Assembly: GCF_028858725.1 (NCBI RefSeq)
Contig: NC_084772.1
Span: 16,189,048-16,253,047, forward strand
Source of the DNA: Colius striatus
Lineage: Eukaryota; Chordata; Aves; Coliiformes; Coliidae
DNA: 64,000 nucleotides
Reading direction: 5' to 3'
The number at the start of each line of letters is the position of its first letter. The stretch's first letter is position 1. The notes beneath the pieces were generated by a model. The model was given only the letters and a program-made list of their open reading frames with translations. It made no database searches and was not told the DNA's origin. A program made the position numbers and the translations under genes. Shown here in pieces: positions 53,101 through 64,000 of the stretch.

Positions 53101-56100
53101 ACTACAAAAGAGATCCAGGAGGAACAGTTTTAAAACAACAGCCTGGTTTGATACTTAGTAAGTTCATGTCATGGACTCCTGCCTGGAGCAAACACAAGAT
53201 TTGTTCCTGAAGTGCCATCAGAGGTTAGGACAGTTACATCAAGTTCCTCTTAGCCCAAAACGTCTATAATATGTGAGGTATGGGGTTTTCTTCTTAAATT
53301 GAACTGGGCTTACCTGCCAGCTAGTAATGCATTTCTAAATTTCCTAGTGTTTCACTGTACTGAATTTTTAAATGCCCTTTGTGAATTTCTACATGTGATT
53401 TCTAAACATTCATATAAGCTTTGAGGGTAGTGGCTGCCTGGCATGTGTACTATTCTGCCTGAGGCCTCTACAGTGCAGTATATCAGTCTATTCCATGGAT
53501 GAAGAATGTGACTGTCTGCTGAGTTCCTTGTATGCCATGGAGCCCAGCTTTTTAATTCTGCCCTGAAGTTTTCTGGCTTTCCTATCACTCAGGTCAAGTT
53601 TTCCTCTTCTGCTTCGATCTATGGTAATTGTCTTGATCTTATTTCTTTCCTATGTTTTACAGTGGTTTGAACTTTATTGATTTGATGGTGCGACAAGGGA
53701 ATATTGACAACCCTCCTAAGACACCCCTTGTTCCTGGGTTTGAGTGCTCTGGAATTGTAGAAACTCTCGGAGATAGCGTGAAAGGATTTGAGGTAATCTT
53801 TTCCTTATTTTCAGAGCAAGGCTAAATAATCACCAGTTCTCTGAGTATGTTGTCTGTAACCCCTTCTGGTCTGCGAGCAGCAGCAGCCTTCACCACTCTG
53901 TTGAGATTTGAAAGGGCCGTTTTTCCTTGCTGCTTCCCAAACATGAGAATGACCTCTGGAATTAGTTTCTAAAGCCACCATTACCATCTTCAAATCCTTC
54001 CTGAAGAGTCACTTTTACCGTGTGCATATCCTAGTGGCTAAATGTGAACTGGAAAGCATGACTGATGTGCTTCAAGAAAGTAAAAGCAATTGCATTCACT
54101 TGTTACGTTTCTTTTCTTGGCCATGTTTGCTGTAATTATTGCTCTGTTCCTCAGAACCCATGTGCTGCTGATTCTAGTTAAAACATTTGAGTAAACAAGA
54201 CTCCCATCTACAATAAGCATTGCTTCTTACAACTATGTGCCTTCAAGAGACACAGATAAAACTGGAACCCTGAGTCTGGGTGTATGAGTTATTCTGATCA
54301 TTCAGGAAAAGGATCTGTTTCACCTAGTGTTAAATGACAAAGAATTAATGTGTGTAATAAAGCTTTCTTGACTGGTTGTCATTATGTAGTCAGTGTCTCT
54401 TGTTATGTGTAAACAGCGGTCTGTCTTATCTCCTACTCCATTATTGATGTTAAACATCTATAGTCCCTCCAGTCTTGCACTTCATTTCCTAAGTAGTTAG
54501 AACAATTGTGAAATAAAAATGAAGTTAATGGACATCAATCCTATTTTAGTTATTTGCTGAGTCAGTCATGTCATCAAGTAATTACATTGTCTCAATTTTA
54601 TTGTATCTTGACCTTAAGAAGGCAATTACCTAAAATATTTTTACTTAAAGGTAACATTTTTGCTCTTTTGGAAGAGCTGTAAAATTTCTCATTTGAGTGA
54701 AGATAATGGCCAATTTAGTCTCTAGTAGGATCTCGGTGATGAGCTCTTAGGACATATCGCTGCTTCCTGCCTCCTGCCCCGTCTCTACCCTGAAACAAGT
54801 CATAGTCTTCCAGTGTTTTTCGTGACAAACAATAACTCAACAACTTTGCTGTTGGAAAAACTCTACTGCTTCAGTTGTTTTGCTCTAGTATCCGTGTTTT
54901 ATAGTTATGTTCCATTTCAAAGACTATCCCATGAAAGGACTGTAGAAAGTCTCTGCTCTAGATCAACATCCTCAGTTTAGAAGTTTTTGCTATTTTTAAA
55001 GGGCACCATAAAACTCAACATATGGTGCTTATTTGAATAACATTGCACCTCACTGAATATAATGGGTCTCTTTTGAAGTTATGTCTTTGTTCTGACTATT
55101 GAATATGTTTGTGTTCTTGTATTTTATGTAATCTGCATGGCCGTGGTAGTGTTTGAGAGGTCTAGAGGAAGGCTCAACACTCAGAATAACTGTTGTGCAC
55201 AAGTATGAACCCATCAACAAGAGAATGTGCCATGAGGAAGATGCAAGACCATTCTGTCAGGTTTTCTATGGATTGGTTGCAGGGCACACCAGAGGCTTGT
55301 TGTCTCCTTGGCATATGCTGTTACCTTGGTCCACAGCAGTGGCAAAGATTGCACCCTACATCTTCTGATCTTCTTTCCCTTTGTAGATCTCTTCCAGTTC
55401 AAGTCACATTAAAGTCGTGAGCACTTTATGCTCTGGAAAATTATGTATTACTGGCCCTTATCCTACACCTGAGATATTGCCAGCCAGTTGGTTGTCTGTT
55501 TGCTGTTATTGTATGACAAATGACAGCATTCAATGGCAGTCCATTTTATTAGCAAAGTGTAAGAATACATTTTACATTGAAAGAAAGCCTTTTTTAATGG
55601 AATAATGGTGTTACAGCCATTCCTTCTCCAATTAAAAGAAAAAGCCGATGTCTACTGAGCTCAAGTATATCAGGCCTGATCTCTCTCTAGTTCTGGGGAT
55701 GATTGTCGGGAGCTAAGGCCCAATCTGATGTGATGACTGGGTTCTATACAGTGTTTGTGATAAAATATAGTATTTGTTATTACTAAGAAATCCCCTGGGA
55801 ATCACCAAGAAGGACTCCTCTGCATTCTTTTTGGTAATTTGGTCATTTATGTTTTTTTTGCAAAGATATAGGACACATTAACACTTCACTAATTAATCCT
55901 AGCAGGTTTTAGATTTTAGACAGCAGAAGAGAACCACAGAGTGGTTATCACTGAAGCATTGTTATTGTGTTTTTCAAAAGGAGGAGGCATTTTGGTGAAA
56001 TTAGAAACACAGTTCTATTTCAGCATCCTCATTCTAAGAGACAGACTCTTCAGAACTGTCAGCAGCACCTTAGCTTTTATAGCAAACCTACAGTGTCCCA

Positions 56101-57906
56101 AAGCCAAAGTGCTGACAAGTGCCTGCGAGACCAAAACCTGCTAGTTCTATAAATGTTTGCATGAAGGTGAAAGTGTGATACTTTACTCCATTGCTGTGGA
56201 ATATAGTTTAAATAGTCCAAGAACTACCTGTAGTATTTCTAAAGCATTAATAAGTGTTAGTAGAATGTAAGATGGAGAATATCAGGCAGATAAGCAAAGG
56301 TATTTTAGAGGAATAACTGCTGTTAGTTATAGTTAAAACATGAAGTCCTGAAGTTTGATCCAATTCTGCCTTATTGCCTATGCTATGGCTCCATTGAAGA
56401 ACTCATTTGTGGTTAAGGATGTTATTACTGTTGGTGTATTACAGAAAGGCAAAGAGGTTGAAGGCAAGGTAGATAATATGTAGGGGCTGCTGGTGACAAG
56501 CTATTATCAGTTGCTTATGAGAGTCATGCCTGTGAAGGTTTTAATACACACTGGCCAAATGTTTCCTCACTGTGGCTCTCTCTAGTAGCCCCAGCAGACT
56601 AATTTCTACGTAGTTGCAAGTGTTGCTTTCGAAGTCTGATTGTAACCTCGCTGGAGCCTCAGAGGTCTGTTTGCTTTGTTATTAGTCTTGTCCATCTGTG
56701 GGGACTCACTATTTCGTTTTTAAAAACCTGAAGCTGCAATGAAAGCCCTTATACAAATGTATGAATTTGATGTGCCTGGACCTCTGAAAGGTTCCTAGGA
56801 GCAGCAGACTATCTAATATTAACATAAAATACCTTATTTTCCCATTGTGAAATATTCTTTCACTACTATTTATTTTCCAAAGAAACTGAGTAAAGAAATG
56901 TTGCTTCAAAGAGAATATTCCATTGTTCCTTTAAACCCCGTCAAATTCAGTCTGAGATTTTTTATGTTTAAAGTAGCTTATTTGAAGTTGCAGGATCAAA
57001 TTCTGCTCTGACACATGGCTGTAGAAATTACAATCATGGAAATGTATTGGTAGAATCATTTAAGATAATAGAAATAGTGGGTGGATACAGATGGTGTTAT
57101 CTTCTATATGAGTGGCTTCCAAACCCTTTCATGTGCTCTCTCTGCCAGAGTGCAAGGCCTTCCCTCTCAGTCCACAGAGGGAAAGTAGCTCTAAATTAGC
57201 ATGAAGACTGAGAAAGCAAGGTGAAATTATCTTAGGTGTAATTTTGTTTATTCCATGCATCTCATCAATACCATTATAATATTTTTTCTCCTTTTTTTTC
57301 TTTTTCCTCTAAGCAAATTTCCTGGTTATTAGTAAGATGCTGCTTTTATTATCTACAGCTCCATTTGTTTGTTTAGGAGCTCTGCTAGCAAAAGATGGTC
57401 TGTATTAGTGGTGATGGAAGGCTGCTCCATCAGAGAAGCAGCATGGTGGCTTTAACATTATTAGGATATTTTTGTTAAATTCAACTTTTTTAATAACATT
57501 TTTTTTTAAATGGTAAAAGGCCAAAGTTGTGCAGCTTAATTGCTGTTGTGTCAGAGATGTGGATCATCATTATCTTCACAGTCCATCAGTGACCACAGCT
57601 TGAGCAGGAGAGTTGGCGGGTTTTATGGGTTGCTCTCTGCAGTCTCAGTTGCAGCCATATCCTCATTGATGTTTTCCTCCTTGTTTGTAGATTGGAGACA
57701 GAGTCATGGCTTTTGTGAACTACAGTGCTTGGGCTGAAGTAGTATGTACCCCAGTAGAATTTGTCTACAAGATCCCAGATGACATGAGTTTTTCTGAAGC
57801 TGCTGCATTTCCCATGAACTTTGTAACTGCCTACATGATGCTCTTTGAAGTTGCTAACTTAAGAGAAGGCATGTCCGTGCTGGTTCACTCGGCAGGAGGT
57901 GGGGTG
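46915..57906 (+). CDS. VAT1L: VAT1L, first three exons (gene continues past the window)
   Basis: VAT1L (vesicle amine transport 1-like) belongs to the zinc-less MDR/quinone-oxidoreductase superfamily; its substrate and exact role are not established. Exons 46915-47144, 53663-53792 and 57691-57906 join in frame to 192 residues of a human protein of about 419. Order: a charged Glu/Lys-rich N terminus ([20 protein letters not shown]); the GroES-like domain from about residue 42 ([63 protein letters not shown]); then the beginning of the Rossmann domain ([12 protein letters not shown]). The dinucleotide-binding AGGGVG loop is split by the exon 3 boundary. Identity with the human protein is very high. 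The next exon, expected to begin GQAVAQL, was not found before 64000. Exon 1 has an unusually poor donor (see findings). Confidence 0.96.
47206..47248 (+). other. Two adjacent G-quadruplex motifs
   Basis: The first motif has G tracts at 47206-47211, 47213-47215, 47217-47219 and 47224-47227. The second has four GGG tracts separated by single C at 47234-47248. Single-base loops favour stable quadruplexes. They are on the coding strand, so they are also present in the pre-mRNA, 62-104 bases past the weak exon 1 donor. Confidence 0.75.
47290..47333. repeat. Perfect 22-bp tandem duplication
   Basis: A 22-base unit beginning 'gcctctccctgtgccggcgg' at 47290-47311 is repeated exactly at 47312-47333, within the CpG island in VAT1L intron 1. 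It is probably a recent slippage product. Confidence 0.95.
48475..49185 (-). mobile_element. CR1 LINE, 3' part, fairly well preserved
   Basis: The + strand begins 'cacagaatcacagaatctt', the reversed CR1 tail. The minus-strand translation of 48803-49207 is nearly continuous: [59 protein letters not shown], and [12 protein letters not shown]. This is the C-terminal part of CR1 ORF2, antisense within VAT1L intron 1. It is the least decayed CR1 in the window but is still 5'-truncated and without a catalytic domain. Confidence 0.96.
49186..53662. other. VAT1L intron 1, 3' part
   Basis: AT-rich intron sequence to the exon 2 acceptor 'atgttttacag', including a T-run just after the CR1 near 49210. 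No exon, RNA gene or further repeat was recognised. Confidence 0.55.
53663..53792 (+). CDS. VAT1L: VAT1L exon 2
   Basis: 130 bases after 'gttttacag' and before 'tttgag|gtaatc'. It encodes (C)[19 protein letters not shown], then [20 protein letters not shown] and KGFE: the substrate-side loop and the conserved PGFE of the GroES-like fold. The Gly-Asn-Phe after Cys is where zinc-containing relatives carry metal ligands; here the zinc-less pattern is seen. Confidence 0.98.
53793..57690. other. VAT1L intron 2
   Basis: 3.9 kb of AT-rich intron. No repeat family, exon or RNA gene recognised. Confidence 0.55.
57691..57906 (+). CDS. VAT1L: VAT1L exon 3
   Basis: 216 bases, phase 0 at both ends, after 'cttgtttgtag' and before 'ggggtg|gtaagt'. 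It encodes [20 protein letters not shown], then [39 protein letters not shown] and [12 protein letters not shown]. The last residues start the NAD(P)H-binding Rossmann domain. Confidence 0.98.
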
Positions 57907-58221
57907 GTAAGTTGGAACTTTTCTTACTTTCCTGTCACCAAGTAACTGAAGCAGTCTGATGTATCTTGGTTTCTGAAATGAGCCAGACCCTGCAGTTTGA
58001 TTCAGTATCAGCCTTCCCTATGTGAGGGAGGAACTGCATCTGTTTTCTCATCAAAACACTGGTGTGAATGGTTGGCAGGAGCTTTTGGTGGCATAGAAAT
58101 GTTCTGACAATAAAATCTGCTCCCAAACCCTTCCAAACCCCCTAATTGATTGTCAGACATCAAGGAGCAAGAATTGCCCCAGACATTGCATTCCTGAAGT
58201 TATGTACCTTATACTTCTTCT

Positions 58222-58340
58222 ATTTAAAAGAAGGTTATAAAGATGGAATAAATAAATCAACTCCCTGCACAAGCTATTTGTAGGTAACTGATCCTCCTTG
58301 CAGTAAATGGCCCTTTTGGAATACCCCTGCAAGTACCATT
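58222..58340 (+). repeat. Diverged direct duplication, copy A
   Basis: This segment aligns over its whole length with 58909-59029. Both contain the identical 20 bases 'atcctccttgcagtaaatgg' (58291-58310 here) and share, with substitutions, 'taaaagaag', 'ggaataaa', 'tatttntaggtaa' and 'cggaat'-type words in the same order. It is an old local duplication or two copies of an unnamed repeat. Confidence 0.8.
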
Positions 58341-58908
58341 GCGAGTGTGTGTGATACTTTCTCTGTGAAAGGCTTTTTTCCCCCCTCCTTGTTGTAGAGG
58401 GCTTGAAAGCAATGAAAAGCATTATCATGCCAATCCTGAGGAAAATACACAAATGCTGAATTTGAGTCAGTGGTGGCTGCTGCATGTCATAATTTGAATC
58501 ATTAGTAAGGAGGTTTTGAGTTGCATAGGCAAAGCAACAGTAGGATGAATTTAGTGGAATACCAGGCCACACAATAAAATAATTAGTCAATATTTTGTGT
58601 TACCAATTCTTTGAACTATCTTTTAGGAAAATCTCTCTGTTTTGGAACATATTTAAGTTTATGCAAAGTACTAAGATACTGACAGGTGAGTTTGTTCACA
58701 TTTGAAATATATAGACCTGTTCCTTACGAGATTTTTGTGACCTGGGAGTGATACCAGGTCTCAGACTTTGAAATTGAGGTACCTCTTCTGTTCTTCTGTT
58801 ATACCTTGTCTATGCTAACTTAATATTCTGCTGTCTGCTGAGGTCTGATCAGCAGCCCCAAACACCTTGTCCCTAATTCTGTGCTCTTAGACCCTCTTTC
58901 AGGTTCTC

Positions 58909-59029
58909 ATATAAAAGAAGACTGTAATCAAGGGAATAAATTCATGAGTTCCCCGTACAAAGTATTTTTAGGTAATGATAATCCTCCTTGCAGTAAATGG
59001 TCCTCTCGGAATCCTTCTGTAAATGAATG
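58909..59029 (+). repeat. Diverged direct duplication, copy B
   Basis: Partner of the segment starting at 58222. The shared 20-base core lies at 58981-59000, exactly 690 bases from the core in copy A. Overall identity looks like roughly 70% by eye. Neither copy has a coding frame. Confidence 0.8.
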
Positions 59030-62000
59030 GAATTTATAATCGTATTATACTTTGTCACAGTACGACCTACAGCGTTATGGCTGACTTTATTGTTCTTTAA
59101 TATTAAATCTTTTCATGTGGAATTTAGGACTGTTAAAGCAACATGAGGCCACACATTCAGGGGGTCTGTATATTCTACAGTCATCAACAGTTCAGCTTTA
59201 GCTGTAAGGCCATTTGCCCTCCTGGCACTGTACAGACCCAGCATACAGAACTAACAAAGCACCCAGAGCAATCCCTGCACACAGGCATGGATCTAGATAA
59301 AATTAACTCCTTCTCCTTATTAAGATAAAGTGTCCTTGCTAAATGTCTTTATTTCTTTCTCTCTTCCTCTTTCTAACCTCACTTGCCTCTGCTATTTTTT
59401 CTATCTCTTTCTGAAGTACTGTTAATGTTCTACCAACTCTCACACAGTCTTCTTCACTAATGCTGATGGTGCCAGACTGTTCCTTAAGGAACTGCTGACT
59501 TATTGCAGAGACTCAATCGGCAGCTTTTGATCTCCTGTGGCTGCTTGTGGACCTTCCCTGAGAAAAGCTGAAGAAAGGATGAGTCCTGGTTGGCTGCCAG
59601 GAGAACAAGGAGAAACCAGATCCATCACCTGCTAAGTAGATAAATAAAACAGTTTCCCGGGGAAAGACCAGAGATGCAGGAGGAACAGCTAAGTTGGCCA
59701 GTAACTGATAAAAGGTCTGTGTATGATCCAGAAGGGACTGTATGTAAGATGAGGAAGGGCTGGCTGGACTGCAAGATAGAATGCTAGTCTCTGTGGCTCA
59801 AGGCAGAGTGGCTCATGTCTTTTGTTCCTTGTAAGGGAAGAGCATGTATAGCTAGAATTGAAAAGACTTTTACCATTGCTTGGTAGGTCTTACAGGTCAA
59901 ATATCACTCTGAAGATGCATGGAATTTTCTTCTTTTTGCTAACTAGACATCAAGATTTCAGAGGGATCTATGTTACTCTTCAAATCACTCTAATAATCTG
60001 TCTGTTGATCCTTTGAAACATGTAACAGCCTCAATCAAACAAATCAGTCTCACAAAATTCTTAGTTAATAACCCAGAAAACTGACCTTGAAATCACTGTG
60101 GGAAGAGGTTTGTGCTGTTGCTTTAATAGATAGAAGGCTCATTCTCACTTTGAGCAAATGGGAAATCTGTCCAGTTTGTTTCTAAATGTCATAGAAATTC
60201 CAGAATGCTTTAATGAGACAATGGGCTCCCTGTGGGACTAGAAGTTTGTAATTGTTCTTTCTCATTATGCAACATCATTATTTTAGCTGCTTCAGGCAGT
60301 TTATGAAAAAGAACTTGTTGCTTCATGAATGTGTGAAGTTCTTTGTTCTGACTCCCCAGTTCCCTTTAGGAGGATCCTGCAGCTTTTTCAGTAAATTTGA
60401 GCCAGGGAAAATTCTCTGGGACCTTTATTTATGTATTGCCTCAGTTTATTTCTGTGGCCTTATTTTTGTTTATAGTTATTTTTGGTTGTGAGGTAACTAT
60501 AGCAATTGTCTATCCATCTGTTCCCTTAGTATGTGACAGTATCCTTTAATGTCTGACAGGATGCCTTAGGTAAGTCAGTTTACTTGTTTCCAGAAATTCC
60601 AGGGGACATCAGAAGGTGATGTAGAGAAAAAGGAAACGTAGCAAGATAGCTTATCTTGAAAAAAGTCTCACATAGCCGTCTCTCTGTTACAGAGACTTGA
60701 ATCCTGTTCCACGTACCAAGTGAGTACCCTTCCTGCCACCCACTCAGCTGGTCAATGATCTTCCCCATTCATAGCAGGAAACATGGCTAGTTGTAAGGAA
60801 GCAGCTTGTCTCCCTGAACCAGGAGAGGGGTGGACACTCACAAATGGTTGCATCTGACATTGTTGGTATGTTGTAGTCTTCCATCTGAAGAGGAGGACCT
60901 GCTGCAGGGCTTAGAAGGGGGGTTTAAAAGGAGAGATGGTATTTGCATTAGTTTCCCAGGGCTGTCTTGCTAATTTTGATTGTTTGGAAAGGGGACTCTT
61001 CTGAGTGTTGATTTGGTTGCCCTGTCTCCATTTCCCTCTTGAGACAGAGGCAGTTAAGAGAGACTGGCTCTCAGTTCTCATCCTGGACAGTGAAGTAGGC
61101 TGGAGAAATTTTGGGAACCTTCTAGGAAAGCATGGTACAGGCTCACAGTTGCATTCTATGTTTCAATCAGGCTTCAATGAGAAAATAGTACCTTGCAAAG
61201 CATTCTCTTACCATTGCTCAGGCTGCTACTGACAAAGATCTATCAAGAACAGTGATTGTCATTGGCTTCCTTTCAGGCCTCTGCTTGGCAGGACACTTAA
61301 CATTTCTGCTTAAACCTACACTGAGTAGCAGGGCAGTTTGATAATTAGCATAGGATGCAATTATGTGATTCAAAGACTATTTAAATGCCTAAAGCTATGG
61401 AAATCTTTAAATGTTCTTCTGAACCAATTCCTGAAATAATGAGAAAGTCAGCTAACATTGAACTTCAAAAACTTTCTATTATGCATACAGAGAAGTTAAT
61501 GCTCAGAAATATGAGTTTGCAAGAACATATGACTTATTGTAGGATATATATTGGCCTATCTTAACTGTAAAGCACTGTAATTAATGTTTGAAATGATTGT
61601 GTGACAGTGGTAGAGTAGCTCCCTTCACAAATCCTCCCACATCTTTTTTTTCTTCTAGTGAAGCAAAGTGGCAACTGAAGAAAATACACTGAAAAAACTG
61701 AGCAGTAGCACACACCCTGCTGGGACTCATCTTCTGTATGATGCAATAAGTTCTTTAAAATGAAGACTGTCTGTGTAATCAGTGCAAGTCATAGCACAGG
61801 CTTAAAAGATTCTAAAGCTGCTCCTAAAATTATTAAATGTAAACTTATAAACTGTATCCTGGATTAGTTGAATTAGTATAAATGTAGCACTGTTGTATTT
61901 AAAAAAAACCCACAACAAAAAAACCCCAACATACAACCAACCAAAGAACAAACCCCAAAGCAAAAAAACTTTAGATTCTTCTTTTCTAGCTTTAACAAAT

Positions 62001-64000
62001 CCAGTCTCTGTGATATCTACCTGGAAAATGCATTATTTCAGGGATTTAGATTTGTGAGAGTTGGCCATTGTGCCTATTTGCTTGTTTGTTTGCTCTTTAT
62101 ATACTCTCTATTCTGAATACTTAGAGCACAAAACTTTGGTGAATTACCAAGACTGTGTAAACACTTCAGTTTCATCACTTAACCCCTCAGATGCAAGGCA
62201 GAATGACTAGCCAGTGCTTTAGCATTTCAGTCTTACAGATGCTAAAATTAAGCTGCCTCTCATGCAGGAGTATTGATAACTACCCCGAAGCTGTGAGCTG
62301 ACCTTCCCTTTCAGGCTCAGCAGCAGAGGAAGTACAAGCAGAGTAAGTTACAGATGCAGTTCTCATGTTTGAATTTGAAGGGTAAATCTGACTTGCCAAC
62401 ACATTTAGGTCATTCTGGCAGGACTGGTCACTGCTTGGCAAGAACCATATTTTTTTACCGTGTCTCCCCTGCATCAGTGGCAAATATTTGAGAACGGATT
62501 CCAAACTGAATCACTGAAATGGCCATATTTTATCTGACAAAGAACTGGCACTCCTTGGTAAATTTGTCACATGTTATCACAGCCAGCATACAGGAACCCT
62601 TTCAGGGGAATTATCCAATTTCTTCTTAAAAAAAAAACCCTATGTGTTTATCTCCTGAAGTTCTCTCTGCTTGTCTTGCTTGGTGAGAAGTCTTTCTCCA
62701 TTTCCAGATTCTATTTGTGGCCAGTAAATTTATCTTTATTCTTCTGCTGGTGTTGTCCATTAATCAAAATTAGCTATTGTTTCCTCTCGGGGCACTTCTT
62801 TCAGATCTTTTTTTTGGTAGGATGTAAATGTGTTTATGGCTAGAATAAGTTTGGAATCAAATCCCTCTTTGGCCTCCATTTTTTGGGCTGAAGGCAGGTT
62901 TGTTTGTTCTTACCCCTTTTTTTGTAAGTCAGATGTCTTTTTCCTTGGTTATCCTACAGACACTGGTCCAGGCAGGAACGTACACATTTCCTGGACTCTG
63001 AGCTGATTGGCAGCAAAGCAGCAGTAAGCTGGTATGAAAGCCAAAGTCTTCTAAAATAGGTCTCACAGCATCCCTAATCCTTTTAAACATTCTGTGAGTA
63101 GACTGAATTTAGGTCTGTCTGCACCTAGCAGGTAGGAGCCTGATAAATAGCACTCTTGTGTTTGAGTCAGTCCTTCTTGAATGTGAATAATTAGAGTTTA
63201 CTCCACTCTTCTGGTGGTCCTGGCCAGCATACTGTACAATGGCATTAATACTGCCCAATTTACTGAAATCTCTACTCATAACTCCCAGGACCACACTTGC
63301 TATTTTCTTATTAGCAGTTCATAGCCATTCTGCATTTGAAGTGCTTTCTTCTTATTTCATCTCCAGCAGCCAAGGAAGGGAATAAATCAGCTCATACAGA
63401 GCTCTCTGTAACCAAGTCTGAGCTGCTCTAAGTACCCAAGCTACCTCACTCAAACCCACACGGTATTTGATGCTGAGCAGCCCTGTGCCGCTGAAGACCT
63501 CTAATACCATGGCCATGCTCCCTTAGCAGCTCAGAGGGTCCCAGGGCCATGCCTGACTGTTTCCAGATACTGCCTCAGAGCTTTATCTGTTAATCAAACA
63601 CAAAAGCCTGGGACTCATACACAAAAAGCAATATGCCTGACCAAAGACTGCAGTCTCTGAAGGCCTTTCCTTTTGCCTCTGGCAGTGTCCTTCCCCTGAA
63701 TCACCTGCTGAGTCACAGCACAGGCAGGCAGTGCTTAACTCTTCCTTGGCTCTTACACCTTTTCAGATTGTGTTCAGTTTGTGTCCTCTGGGCAAGGATC
63801 TTGACTGGGGTACGTTGTTGTAGCTCCACTAAACTGAAGAGGATTTATACCAGATGAGATTCAGCCCTGAGTTTTGTATGTGCCTCTGATGCACAATTTT
63901 GCAAAGGGCTAAGAAAAAACACATCTGCTAATTGTTGCAGAAAAGAAGAGATTTTTGAGGGTAAAAGACATCATTATCTCATAGTGACTTTTTTTTCCCC

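Larger units (their letters stand above)
57907..64000. other. VAT1L intron 3 (continues past the window)
   Basis: More than 6 kb of AT-rich intron with no further VAT1L exon. It contains a diverged pair of about 120-bp segments (58222-58340 and 58909-59029, listed separately) and an A- and C-rich low-complexity run near 61900-61970. Nothing else was recognised. Confidence 0.55.

Overview
This is a 64 kb piece of a vertebrate nuclear genome, almost certainly from a bird. It is AT-rich, has two sharp CpG islands, and has intron-rich genes with GT/AG junctions. Its dominant repeat is the CR1 non-LTR retrotransposon, with at least nine copies on both strands; several end in the CR1 3' tail (motifs of the type 'ccttccaacc' and 'gattctatg'). 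It also carries one LTR of a type I recognise from avian endogenous retroviruses. The species cannot be told from the sequence. The gene order matches human 16q23 (NUDT7, then VAT1L, same direction), with one extra gene in front of NUDT7.

Three protein-coding genes are supported, all on the + strand. (1) An HPRT-family gene, best read as HPRT1L, lies at about 14.4-24.3 kb. Exons 2-9 are complete with canonical junctions. Every exon has the length of its HPRT1 counterpart except exon 4, which is 3 bases shorter. The first coding exon is uncertain; the candidate at 14470-14487 has a strong start context, a good donor, the right phase and promoter-like elements upstream. (2) NUDT7, a peroxisomal coenzyme A diphosphatase, is complete in four coding exons at 25.3-27.7 kb, with a CpG-island promoter. 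(3) VAT1L, a zinc-less MDR/quinone-oxidoreductase-like protein, is represented by its CpG island and first three coding exons (46.9, 53.7 and 57.7 kb); the rest lies beyond the right edge.

Layout: 1-14.2 kb has no recognised gene, only CR1 fragments, a short tandem repeat and one GC-richer island that may be an old repeat. 14.2-24.3 kb is HPRT1L, with a long degenerate CR1 ending just before exon 2. 24.9-27.9 kb is NUDT7. 27.9-46.3 kb is intergenic, with CR1 fragments, the LTR and a 34-bp tandem duplication. 46.3-64 kb is VAT1L, with long introns holding another CR1 and a diverged internal duplication.

The genes do not form a pathway. HPRT1L (purine salvage family) and NUDT7 (CoA turnover) are compact tail-to-head neighbours about 1 kb apart. 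The observations most worth following are in HPRT1L: the general-base Asp of the PRPP motif is Glu, and the adjacent flexible-loop exon is rewritten and one residue shorter. In VAT1L, exon 1 is followed by a very poor splice donor with G-quadruplex-forming tracts close behind. I found no CRISPR array, operon or other undescribed multi-gene system.
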